Source: JAZFSZ01 sp036446455 (lineage in GTDB: Bacteria; Pseudomonadota; Gammaproteobacteria; Acidiferrobacterales; JAJDNE01). Taken from it: a stretch of 17,139 nt of DNA. The stretch is from positions 1 to 17,139 of the forward strand of contig JAZFSZ010000145.1 of NCBI GenBank assembly GCA_036446455.1. The letters are read 5' to 3'. Shown one piece after another: positions 1 to 7,401 of the stretch. A program made the position numbers and the translations under genes. Positions within the stretch are counted from its first letter, which is position 1. The number at the start of each line of letters is the position of its first letter. Below the pieces are notes generated by a model, which did no database searches, had not been told where the DNA came from, and saw only the letters and a list, made by a program, of their open reading frames with translations.

Positions 1-575
1 AAGAGATCGGTCTCGGTTTCGTCCTTGAACGTGGTTTCAATAATACCGGTGCGTCCACCGCCAATGGCCGATGCATAAGACAGCGCAGTAGCCTTGGCCT
101 TGCCCGAGGCATCCTGGAATACGGCGATCAGATCGGGGATACCCCCGCCCTTGGTAAATTCGTTACGCACCGTGTGGCCGGGGGCCTTGGGCGCGATCAT
201 AATGACATCGAGATCTTCTCGCGGCACGATCTGGTTGTAATGAATACTGAAGCCATGAGCAAAAGCCAGCGTGGCATTTTTTTGCAGATTCGGTACGATT
301 TCGTTCTTGTAGAGCTGTGACTGAAATTCGTCCGGTGTCAGGATCATCACCAGGTCGGCACCGGCAGTAGCATCGCCTGCGGTTTTAACCGTCAAACCGG
401 CGGCATCGGCCTTGGCCCGGGACGCAGATTCTTCACGCAGGCCAACAACGACACTGACACCACTGTCCTTCAGGTTATTGGCATGGGCATGACCCTGGGA
501 ACCATAACCAATAATGGCAACATTCTTGCCCTTGATGATGGAGATGTCTGCGTCTTTGTCGTAATAAACTTTCAT
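1..575 (-). CDS. ilvC: ketol-acid reductoisomerase, C-terminus cut off by window edge
   Basis: IlvC converts acetolactate or acetohydroxybutyrate to the dihydroxy acid with NADPH and Mg2+, the second common step of valine, leucine and isoleucine synthesis, in the cytosol. Reading from the ATG at 575 the protein starts MKVYYDKDADISII and has the Rossmann motif GYGSQGHAHANNL near residues 24-36, then LTPDEFQ and FAHGFSIHY, all typical of the family. About 191 residues are present; the class I enzyme is usually about 330-340 residues, so the C-terminal part of the catalytic domain lies outside the window. A clear ribosome binding site, AGAGGA, precedes the ATG. It lies 71 bases downstream of ilvH on the same strand and is probably co-transcribed with ilvI-ilvH. 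Identification is certain; only the 3' end is missing. Confidence 0.97.
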   Translation of the reverse strand, partial: MKVYYDKDADISIIKGKNVAIIGYGSQGHAHANNLKDSGVSVVVGLREESASRAKADAAGLTVKTAGDATAGADLVMILTPDEFQSQLYKNEIVPNLQKNATLAFAHGFSIHYNQIVPREDLDVIMIAPKAPGHTVRNEFTKGGGIPDLIAVFQDASGKAKATALSYASAIGGGRTGIIETTFKDETETDL

Positions 576-646
576 GATTTTCCTCTTTGTCCTCAATCGA
601 GCCGCCGCCGGCCCGACACCGCTGATTTGCTATTTAATTTGCTGAG

Positions 647-1138
647 CTAAATCCGTAACCCCTTTTCCCCGCGCCCGATTCCCGAGACACCGGACCGTAC
701 CGCCTCGATGATACCCGCCGGTCGCGCGGCGCTAATAAAGGCATCGAGCTTTTCCGCATTCCCAGTCAGCTCGATAATATAAGTATTTTCAGTCACATCG
801 ATAATGCGGCCGCGAAAGATGTCCACCAATCGTTTTACTTCATCTCGGGCATCGCCCAGCGCCTTGAGCTTGATCAGTAACATCTCGCGCTCGATGTGGG
901 TGCCTTCGGTAAGATCGATCAGTTTGACCACATCCACCAGTTTGTTGAGCTGCTTGGTAATCTGTTCAATCACTTCATCAGACCCACTCGTTACCAGCGT
1001 CATTCGTGACAAAGTGGGATCGTCCGTCGGCGCCACGGTCAGCGACTCAATATTGTAACCGCGCGCCGAAAACAAACCGGCGACGCGGGACAGGGCGCCC
1101 GATTCATTCTCCAAAAGAACAGAAATGATATGGCGCAT
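647..1138 (-). CDS. ilvH: acetolactate synthase small (regulatory) subunit
   Basis: This is the regulatory subunit of acetohydroxyacid synthase; in the family it binds valine and activates and feedback-inhibits the large subunit. The 163 residues equal the length of E. coli IlvH. An ACT domain fills about residues 2-76 (start MRHIISVLLENESGAL, then GLFSARGYNIESL and the LVDVVKL strand), followed by the small-subunit C-terminal domain from about residue 84 (EREMLLIKL, then RGRIIDVTENTYIIELTG). The ATG at 1138 comes only 2 bases after the ilvI stop codon, so translational coupling is likely; a GGGAG about 11 bases upstream, inside ilvI, may be its ribosome binding site. The name ilvN is also used for such genes. 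Nothing is broken or unusual. Confidence 0.97.
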   Translation of the reverse strand: MRHIISVLLENESGALSRVAGLFSARGYNIESLTVAPTDDPTLSRMTLVTSGSDEVIEQITKQLNKLVDVVKLIDLTEGTHIEREMLLIKLKALGDARDEVKRLVDIFRGRIIDVTENTYIIELTGNAEKLDAFISAARPAGIIEAVRSGVSGIGRGEKGLRI

Positions 1139-1140
1139 AC

Positions 1141-2874
1141 TTACGCTAGCTCCCGATCTGTGGGCACAATAGCGGCACAGGAGCCAAGCTCCATTTCATG
1201 GTGGCCCTTGCCAGCCGCAATCATAGGAAAGACGTTCTCATCCTGATCGGTAATAAAGTCCATAAACACCAGCCGATCTTTCATCGCCAGCGCTTCTTTG
1301 AGCGCGCCTTCCACGTCTTGTGGTTTGTCGATAAGCATACCCACGTGCCCATAGGCCTCTGCCAGCTTTACAAAATCCGGCAGCGCATCCATATAGGAAT
1401 GCGAATAACGGCGATTGTAGAAAAACTCCTGCCACTGACGCACCATGCCAAGATAACGATTATTCAAGTTGATGATCTTGATCGGCAAGTCGTATTGCTT
1501 GCAGGTCGACAACTCCTGAATACACATCTGGATCGACCCTTCACCGGTGATGCAGGCCACGGTGGCCTCCGGGTGGGCCATTTGCACACCCATGGCGGCA
1601 GGTAACCCGAACCCCATGGTGCCAAGGCCACCGGAATTTATCCAGCGACGCGGTTGATCAAATTTATAGAACTGCGCCGCAAACATCTGGTGCTGACCCA
1701 CATCGGAGGTCACAAAGGCATCACCGTGGGTAAGCTCATAGAGCTTCTGCACCACGTATTGCGGCTTGATCAACTTGCTATCGGTATCATACTTGAGACA
1801 GTCGAGGCTGCGCCACTTATCAATCTGCGCCCACCACTTTTTAATAGCTTTCTGGTCGGGTTTGGTTTTCGACGTCTTGATCTGCTCGATCATTTCTTTC
1901 AGCACTATGCCGACACTGCCGACGATGGGGACTTCTACCGCCACGTTCTTGCCAATTTGCGCAGGATCAATGTCAATGTGAATGATCCTGGCATCGGGAC
2001 AAAATTTTTCCAGATCACCCGTAATGCGGTCATCAAATCGTGCGCCCACTGACAACAACACATCACACTCATGCATTCCCATATTCGCTTCATAAGTACC
2101 GTGCATACCCAGCATACCGACAAACAAGGGATCGGTGGCCGGATAGCCCCCCAGCCCCATCAGGGTATTGGTACAGGGATACCCGAGCAGGCGAACAAAT
2201 TCCGCCAGCGTTTCAGCGGCGTTATCAAGGATGACACCGCCGCCCGCATAGATTATTGGCTGATGGGCACCAAGCAATAACTTAACCGCCTTTTTGACTT
2301 GACCAATGTGGCCTTTGGTGACGGGATTATACGAGCGCATGCTGATCGTCTTTGGGTAGGCATACTCGGTCTTATGGGCAGTGACATCTTTTGGCACGTC
2401 CACCAGCACCGGACCGGGACGACCGGTGGTGGCAATGTAAAATGCCTTTTTGATAGTCATCGCCAGATCTTTCACGTCCTTCACCAGGAAATTGTGTTTC
2501 ACACAGGGACGCGAGATGCCTACGGCGTCGACTTCCTGAAATGCGTCATCGCCAATCAGGTTGGTAGCAACCTGGCCGCTAATAACAACCAGGGGAATCG
2601 AATCCATGTAAGCCGTGGCAATACCAGTAATGGTATTAGTGACACCGGGCCCGGAAGTCACCAGGGCAACACCGGGTTTGCCGGTGGAACGGGCGTAACC
2701 GTCAGCAGCATGCACCGCACCCTGCTCGTGACGCACGAGGATGTGCTTCACGTCCTCCTGGTTGTAAAGCGCATCATAAATATGCAGCGCCGCACCACCG
2801 GGATACCCGAAGATGTGCTCCACCCCCTCGTCGTGCAGGCTGTGTACAATGATATCCGCACCCGTTAATTCCAC
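1141..2874 (-). CDS. ilvI: acetolactate synthase large (catalytic) subunit
   Basis: This is the thiamine diphosphate enzyme that condenses pyruvate with pyruvate or 2-ketobutyrate, the first common step of branched-chain amino acid synthesis; it works with IlvH. Family motifs are clear: the N-terminal FGYPGGAALHIYDAL, the catalytic Glu in RHEQGAVHAADGYAR, the central FAD-type domain, and near the C-terminus the cofactor motif starting ITGEGSIQM and ending NLNNRYLGMVRQWQ. The usual GDG of that motif is GEG here. I choose the GTG at 2874 as start (577 residues, protein beginning with ELTGADIIVHSL) because GAGG at 2881-2884 lies exactly 6 bases upstream and the length fits the family. The upstream ATG at 2922 would add 16 residues encoded by a terminator-like hairpin and its T-run. 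The C-terminal tail (MELGSCAAIVP and onward) differs from E. coli IlvI. Confidence 0.96.
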   Translation of the reverse strand: MELTGADIIVHSLHDEGVEHIFGYPGGAALHIYDALYNQEDVKHILVRHEQGAVHAADGYARSTGKPGVALVTSGPGVTNTITGIATAYMDSIPLVVISGQVATNLIGDDAFQEVDAVGISRPCVKHNFLVKDVKDLAMTIKKAFYIATTGRPGPVLVDVPKDVTAHKTEYAYPKTISMRSYNPVTKGHIGQVKKAVKLLLGAHQPIIYAGGGVILDNAAETLAEFVRLLGYPCTNTLMGLGGYPATDPLFVGMLGMHGTYEANMGMHECDVLLSVGARFDDRITGDLEKFCPDARIIHIDIDPAQIGKNVAVEVPIVGSVGIVLKEMIEQIKTSKTKPDQKAIKKWWAQIDKWRSLDCLKYDTDSKLIKPQYVVQKLYELTHGDAFVTSDVGQHQMFAAQFYKFDQPRRWINSGGLGTMGFGLPAAMGVQMAHPEATVACITGEGSIQMCIQELSTCKQYDLPIKIINLNNRYLGMVRQWQEFFYNRRYSHSYMDALPDFVKLAEAYGHVGMLIDKPQDVEGALKEALAMKDRLVFMDFITDQDENVFPMIAAGKGHHEMELGSCAAIVPTDRELA

Positions 2875-2897
2875 TACTAACCTCGATTCAATGGAAT

Positions 2898-2920
2898 AAA
2901 AAAAAGCCCTTATTACGGGC
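2898..2920 (-). terminator. terminator-like hairpin in the ilvI leader (probable attenuator)
   Basis: On the minus strand GCCC (2920-2917) and GGGC (2909-2906) form a 4-bp GC stem around a 7-base loop, followed directly by eight T residues (2905-2898). Only 23 bases separate the end of the T-run from the ilvI GTG, too few for a promoter, so ilvI transcripts must pass through this hairpin. That makes attenuation more likely than simple termination of cysS, although it may do both. The stem is short, so it is a weak terminator by itself. An upstream segment (2955-2948) can pair over 8 bp with the loop and first G of the 3' arm (2916-2909), which would prevent the hairpin. Confidence 0.5.
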
Positions 2921-2958
2921 ATTTAGCGATACCAGTAATTTCTGGTGATAATAAGCGG

Positions 2959-2987
2959 AAGTTACTGTTAACTGTATCGGTGGTCAA
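2959..2987 (-). promoter_or_regulatory. candidate promoter for ilvI-ilvH-ilvC
   Basis: On the minus strand TTGACC (2987-2982) is a good -35 match; 17 bases downstream lies TAACTT (2964-2959), a poor -10. A better -10-like word, TATTAT, is at 2953-2948 but has no good -35 at the proper distance. Either would start transcription upstream of the leader hairpin. The call is weak and based on hexamers only. Confidence 0.25.
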
Positions 2988-3036
2988 TAGATTTACCGCT
3001 AAAACCACGAGTTTTAAAGGTTATCGGGCAATCTTC

Positions 3037-4422
3037 TCACTGACGACGCCAGGTGGTGGCACCAGCACCATCTTCCAGCACAATACGGTGCTCCTGCAGG
3101 GTGTCACGAATGCGGTCGGCCTCTGCCCAATCCTGGTCTGTGCGTGCCTGGTTGCGACGCCCGATCAGCTCATCGATGTCGGCATCAGACAGACCTGCCT
3201 CGGCATCACCGCGCAGGAAAACATCGGGATCTTGTTGCAACACACCCAGCACGCCTCCTAATTTGCGTAGTACAGCGGCCAGTGGCGCAGCGACGGCCTC
3301 GCCCTCCTCACGCGCCCGGTTGATATCGCGCGTCAATTCGAACAGCACTGCGAACGCCTCCGGGGTATTGAAGTCGTCATCCATGGCCTGCTGGAAACGC
3401 TGGCGATAAGGTGCCAGCAGGGACTCATCTGCCTCGACAACCGGCAGGCCGCGTAAGGCGGTGTAAAAACGTGTCAGGCCCGCCCTGGCATTTTCCATCG
3501 ATTCGTCGGAGTAATTCAGTGGCGAACGATAATGACTGGTGATAATAAAATAACGCACCACTTCCGGCGCAACTTTTTCCAGAATTTCGCGGATGGTGAA
3601 AAAGTTGCCCAGTGACTTGGACATCTTTTCCTCGTTAATGCGCACAAATCCATTGTGCATCCACAGATTGACGAACTTCTTGCCGGTTGCTGCTTCACTC
3701 TGGGCAATCTCGTTTTCGTGATGCGGAAACTGCAGGTCATGCCCGCCACCGTGAATATCAAAATGATTGCCCAGACAATGTGTCGACATTGCCGAGCACT
3801 CGATATGCCATCCGGGCCGTCCTTTACCCCAGGGTGAATCCCAGCTTGGTTCTTCCGGTTTGGCTGCCTTCCAAAGCACAAAATCCAACGGGTCGTCCTT
3901 GGACTCTTCGATTTCGACACGTTCGCCGGCACGCAGATCTTCGATTTGTTTTCCCGAAAGCGCACCATAGTGCTCGAACTTGCTGACATCGTAATACACA
4001 TCACCGTTATCGGCACAATAAGCATAGCCATTGTCAACCAGCCGCGAAATCATATTGATAATTTCGTCGATATGCGCGGTGGCGCGGGGCTCTGCATCTG
4101 GCGGCAACATACCCAGCGCGGCCACATCATCATGCATGGCAGCTATATAACGTTCCGTTAATTCACTGAACGCTTCACCATTGTCATTGGCGCGGGCAAT
4201 AATCTTGTCGTCAATATCGGTAATGTTTCGAATGTAGGTGAGATCATAGCCACAATGCCGCAAATAGCGGGCAACAATATCAAACACCATCATCATGCGC
4301 GCGTGGCCGAGGTGACAGTAGTCATACACCGTCATGCCGCAGACATACATACGCACTTTGCCGGGCTCAATAGGCGTAAACGGCTCTTTCTTGTTTGTCA
4401 GGCTGTTGTAAATCTCTAGCAT
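3037..4422 (-). CDS. cysS: cysteinyl-tRNA synthetase
   Basis: CysS is the class I aminoacyl-tRNA synthetase that charges tRNA-Cys. The 461 residues match the bacterial family length. The HIGH signature is HLGH at residues 37-40 and the KMSKS loop is at 266-270. The zinc ligands known from E. coli CysRS are all present at the same positions: Cys28, Cys209, His234 and Glu238 (in PHHENE). The C-terminal part carries the anticodon-binding region, ending ATTWRRQ. The ATG at 4422 gives the family N-terminus (MLEIYNSLTNKKEPF); no clear Shine-Dalgarno is seen before it. It starts 29 bases after the gltX stop on the same strand, so the two are probably co-transcribed. The 162 bases between its stop and the ilvI GTG hold the ilv leader. 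Confidence 0.98.
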   Translation of the reverse strand: MLEIYNSLTNKKEPFTPIEPGKVRMYVCGMTVYDYCHLGHARMMMVFDIVARYLRHCGYDLTYIRNITDIDDKIIARANDNGEAFSELTERYIAAMHDDVAALGMLPPDAEPRATAHIDEIINMISRLVDNGYAYCADNGDVYYDVSKFEHYGALSGKQIEDLRAGERVEIEESKDDPLDFVLWKAAKPEEPSWDSPWGKGRPGWHIECSAMSTHCLGNHFDIHGGGHDLQFPHHENEIAQSEAATGKKFVNLWMHNGFVRINEEKMSKSLGNFFTIREILEKVAPEVVRYFIITSHYRSPLNYSDESMENARAGLTRFYTALRGLPVVEADESLLAPYRQRFQQAMDDDFNTPEAFAVLFELTRDINRAREEGEAVAAPLAAVLRKLGGVLGVLQQDPDVFLRGDAEAGLSDADIDELIGRRNQARTDQDWAEADRIRDTLQEHRIVLEDGAGATTWRRQ

Positions 4423-4451
4423 TTTTGTAAGTTCTGTTTGCTGAACTGAAA

Positions 4452-5924
4452 CTATTCTTCAGTTATCTCTCGCGCCAACTGCAAGCGACGCTTTATTGTG
4501 TTTTCGTCCAGCAATTCCCAAATGCTGCCCATTCGCGGACCGTCGTGCCAGTGGTTTTCCATACCAGGACGCTGATCTGTCTCCCCGGTCAGCGCAGCAC
4601 GCAATGGCATAAACAGTGCCTTGCCTTTCTTGCCTGTGGTCTGTCCGAGCGGCTTTGAGAAATCATTGAAGTCTTTTTTCCCGGAGGAGAGCGTAGCCAA
4701 AGCGGTATCAAAGAATTCTTTACCAGCCTCACGAATTGCTTCTTTGGCGGCATGATCATACACACCACTTTCTGTATACAGATTTGCCGCCCAGAAAAAT
4801 GTGTCCTGCGGCATTTCAATGTTCTCGCGTATTGTGTGAATAAACATACCGCGCCTGTCTTCGGGGACAAAAGCACTAACGTGGCCACCCTGTATCTCAA
4901 TGCTGTTTGCCCACTGCCAAAGCGCTTCATCATTTGCATTTGCCACCGCTTCGCGCTGCCAGTGCAATAGCTGCGCGGCGTCGAACCGTGACGGCGCTCG
5001 ATGAAGTTTTTCAGTTCGAAACTCTTTGGCCATTTCGTCATTCGACATAAAATTATTGGACTCGTAACTATGCCCCAATCGTGCAAGATAATTGACGATG
5101 GCTGCCGGCAGGTAGCCTTTTTCCCGCAGCTCAACGACCGAGTGGCTGCCATTACGTTTTGACAAGGGCGCGCCATCATCACCGACCACCAGTGCAATAT
5201 GTGCGTATTCCGGCGCCGGCAAATCCAGCGCCTCGAGCAACATCAATTGCCGCGGGGTATTGGTGAGGTGGTCTTCACCGCGTACCACCAGAGAGACCCC
5301 CATCAAGGCATCATCGACAGCATTACAAAAAAAGAATGCCGGCGTGCCGCTGGACCGGCGAACAATAAAATCGCCGATGTCGTCGCTGAAAAAATGCTGG
5401 GACCCACGCACCCTGTCTTCAAATTTGATCGTCTGACCTCGCGGTACGCGAAACCGGAGTGTGGCCGGTTTGCCGGCGGCGAAGTTTGTCTGCACTTTCT
5501 CTTCTGTCAGGTTGCGGCATTTTCCACTGTAACGCGGTGGTTTGCCTGCACCCGCCTGTGTCTTGCGGGAGAGATTGAGTTCGTGTGCGGTGCAAAAACA
5601 CGGATAAATTTTCCCTGACTTGCGCAGTTTTTCGAAATGCTGATCGTAAATGTCGCCCCTTTCCGACTGCATATAGGGGCCGCTGTCACCACCAACCTCC
5701 GGGCCCTCCTGCCAGTCCAGACCCAGCCAACGCAAGTCTTCCTTCAGCGCATCTACATACCTTTCCTCACCGCGAACGGCGTCGGTATCTTCCATGCGCA
5801 GTAAAAACGTGCCACCGCCAGACTGGGCGATTAGGTGATTGAACAGCGCTGTGCGTACATTGCCCAGGTGCAATAACCCCGTGGGACTGGGGGCAAATCG
5901 AGTTTTCAATGTGAGTTTACTCAT
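4452..5924 (-). CDS. gltX: glutamyl-tRNA synthetase (GluRS)
   Basis: GltX is the class I synthetase that charges tRNA-Glu; non-discriminating or tRNA-Gln-specific paralogues also exist. In the 490 residues the family motif FAPSPTGLLHLGNVRTALFN places the HIGH signature at HLGN (19-22); VVRGEDHLTNTPRQ lies near 213-226 and the KMSKS loop reads LSKRN (254-258). A zinc-binding region is present as Cys109, Cys111 and Cys136, but the position of the E. coli His ligand two residues after the third Cys is Asn138. The C-terminal helical domain has GKKGKALFMPLRAALTG, a conserved anticodon-binding segment. The ATG at 5924 gives the normal N-terminus; no strong Shine-Dalgarno precedes it. It lies upstream of cysS and is divergent from ppiB. 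Whether it charges tRNA-Glu only cannot be read from the sequence. Confidence 0.95.
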   Translation of the reverse strand: MSKLTLKTRFAPSPTGLLHLGNVRTALFNHLIAQSGGGTFLLRMEDTDAVRGEERYVDALKEDLRWLGLDWQEGPEVGGDSGPYMQSERGDIYDQHFEKLRKSGKIYPCFCTAHELNLSRKTQAGAGKPPRYSGKCRNLTEEKVQTNFAAGKPATLRFRVPRGQTIKFEDRVRGSQHFFSDDIGDFIVRRSSGTPAFFFCNAVDDALMGVSLVVRGEDHLTNTPRQLMLLEALDLPAPEYAHIALVVGDDGAPLSKRNGSHSVVELREKGYLPAAIVNYLARLGHSYESNNFMSNDEMAKEFRTEKLHRAPSRFDAAQLLHWQREAVANANDEALWQWANSIEIQGGHVSAFVPEDRRGMFIHTIRENIEMPQDTFFWAANLYTESGVYDHAAKEAIREAGKEFFDTALATLSSGKKDFNDFSKPLGQTTGKKGKALFMPLRAALTGETDQRPGMENHWHDGPRMGSIWELLDENTIKRRLQLAREITEE

Positions 5925-6107
5925 GGCGGCGAATGGTAACGGAAAGCGGGGAATCGTCCCAATAGTCTGTTATCACCGGACTTTTTCATGCCTGCTGTTG
6001 CGCCGGCGCGACTTCTAAAGCAGAATCATGCGCATAATGGCTAAGGTCTTATTTAATAGGGTATTCAGCCAGCGCACAACATATCAAATTAAAGTGCTAG
6101 GGGAACG

Positions 6108-6623
6108 ATGGCCGACAATATAATGATACATCTGACGACGTCGCAAGGTACCATTATTCTGGAGCTTTATTCAGACAAGGCACCGAAGACCGTGGATAGT
6201 TTTCTGGACTATGTACGTGAGCGTTTTTATGACGGTACGCTGTTCCATCGCGTGATCGACAATTTTGTCATTCAAGGCGGTGGCTTCGAGCCCGGCATGC
6301 ATCAGAAGCCAACACACCGGCCGATTCAGAATGAAGCCGATAACAGATTACGTAATGTACGTGGCACCCTGTCCATGGCACGCACCAGCGATCCCGATTC
6401 CGCGACCAGTCAATTCTTTATTAATATCGCTGACAACGACTTCCTGAATTATACCGCCTCAACTCCGCAAGGTTGGGGTTATTGTGTTTTCGGCAAGGTC
6501 ATCGAAGGCATGCACGTGGTCGATCGCATCAAGGGCGTACCCACCGGTACCAAATTGGGCTTTAAGGATGTTCCTATGACTGACGTCACTATCGACAATA
6601 TCGAGATTGTCGGTGCCGAATAG
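6108..6623 (+). CDS. ppiB: cytoplasmic peptidyl-prolyl cis-trans isomerase, cyclophilin type
   Basis: This cyclophilin catalyses cis-trans isomerisation of peptidyl-proline bonds during protein folding. It has 171 residues and lacks a signal peptide, so it should stay in the cytoplasm like E. coli PpiB (about 164 residues). The cyclophilin core is clear: LFHRVIDNFVIQGGGFEPGM (45-64, with the catalytic Arg48), RGTLSMARTSDPDSATSQFF, and GWGYCVFGKVIEGMHVVDRI. The ATG at 6108 is preceded by AGGGG at proper spacing. It is divergent from gltX across 183 bases, in which I could not assign convincing promoters. lpxH follows after 7 bases, so the two form a small operon, as seen in related bacteria. 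Confidence 0.97.
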   Translation: MADNIMIHLTTSQGTIILELYSDKAPKTVDSFLDYVRERFYDGTLFHRVIDNFVIQGGGFEPGMHQKPTHRPIQNEADNRLRNVRGTLSMARTSDPDSATSQFFINIADNDFLNYTASTPQGWGYCVFGKVIEGMHVVDRIKGVPTGTKLGFKDVPMTDVTIDNIEIVGAE

Positions 6624-6630
6624 TGAGCCC

Positions 6631-7389
6631 ATGCCAACACTGTTTATATCCGATCTTCACCTGACCCATCAGCGACCAGCCGTCACCAATCTTTTTCTGG
6701 TGTTTCTTGAAGAGCAGGCGGTATCAGCCGATGCGCTGTATATCCTTGGCGATTTGTTTGAGTACTGGATCGGAGATGAAGCTGTCAACCTCGAGGTCGT
6801 TCGCCCTATAATCGGCGGCCTGAGAAAACTGGCGGCGACGGGTACACCGGTTTACGTTATGCGTGGTAATCGCGATGTATTACTGGGTGCGGACTTTGAA
6901 AAAGCCTGTGGCTGTCAACTGCTTGAGGATCCGACTGTCATCGATCTCAATGGAGATGCCACCTTGCTTAGCCACGGTGACTATTTATGTACTGACGACG
7001 TCGAGTACCAGGAATTTCGCAAAATGGTTCGTGATCCGGGGTGGCAGCAACGGTTTCTGGCCAGAGACATCGAGGAACGTGAGGCTATCGCCCGCACTTA
7101 CCGCGAGATCAGCATGGCCAATTCAGCCGAAAAGAGTCCGGAGATTATGGACGTCAATCAACAGGCAGTCGAACAGGCACTAAAGGAATATAAAGTTACC
7201 CGAATGATACACGGTCACACTCATCGACCGGCGATTCACGAATTTATCCTGGATAATAATAACTACAGACGTATCGTGCTGGGTGACTGGTATGAGCAGG
7301 GAAGCGTGCTGTACTGCGATCAGGCTGGATGTGAATTACGGGGGCTGCCATTGACGCCGCCCTCGGCACAACAGTCTTCAACCAACTAG
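6631..7389 (+). CDS. lpxH: UDP-2,3-diacylglucosamine pyrophosphohydrolase
   Basis: LpxH hydrolyses UDP-2,3-diacylglucosamine to lipid X plus UMP, the fourth step of lipid A synthesis, at the inner face of the inner membrane. The 252 residues carry the full calcineurin-like metallophosphoesterase set: Asp8 and His10 (SDLHL), Asp41 (LGDLFEYWIGDE), Asn80 (RGNRD), His115 (LSHGDYLCTDD), and His196 and His198 (IHGHTHRPAIHE). These match the known E. coli LpxH metal ligands almost position for position (family about 240 residues). I choose the ATG at 6631, 7 bases after the ppiB stop, because it gives the family N-terminus MPTLFISDLHL; an in-frame TTG at 6607 would begin inside ppiB. It converges with the lipoprotein gene, only 12 bases away, and no terminator hairpin is visible between them. 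Confidence 0.96.
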   Translation: MPTLFISDLHLTHQRPAVTNLFLVFLEEQAVSADALYILGDLFEYWIGDEAVNLEVVRPIIGGLRKLAATGTPVYVMRGNRDVLLGADFEKACGCQLLEDPTVIDLNGDATLLSHGDYLCTDDVEYQEFRKMVRDPGWQQRFLARDIEEREAIARTYREISMANSAEKSPEIMDVNQQAVEQALKEYKVTRMIHGHTHRPAIHEFILDNNNYRRIVLGDWYEQGSVLYCDQAGCELRGLPLTPPSAQQSSTN

Positions 7390-7401
7390 ACCCGCTGCAA
7401 T

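Noticed and set aside
1540..1560. IlvI cofactor motif GEG instead of GDG
   Set aside because: The change is conservative, the rest of the motif is intact, and I recall the same variant in other proteobacterial IlvI proteins; not enough for a finding.
2299..2868. A 189-residue open frame on the plus strand opposite ilvI
   Set aside because: It is a shadow of the certain ilvI frame: no ribosome binding site, no recognisable family, and composition expected from the reverse strand. The same applies to the 297-residue frame opposite purF and the 200-residue frame opposite accD.
2913..3008. A 31-codon frame in the ilv leader from a GTG (minus strand), with 11 Val/Leu/Ile codons, ending in TAATAA within the attenuator loop; candidate leader peptide
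   Set aside because: No ribosome binding site precedes the GTG, there is no block of consecutive control codons, the likely -35 lies inside it, and a stop inside the terminator loop gives the wrong logic for classical attenuation.
3000..3016. TAAAAC/GTTTTA inverted repeat just after cysS, possible cysS terminator
   Set aside because: The stem is almost all A-T and there is no separate T-run after it, so it would be too weak as an intrinsic terminator.
5998..6011. GC-rich palindrome (GCGCCGGCGC) in the gltX-ppiB intergenic region
   Set aside because: No T-run follows on either strand and it matches no operator I know; a single short GC palindrome is not evidence of a site.
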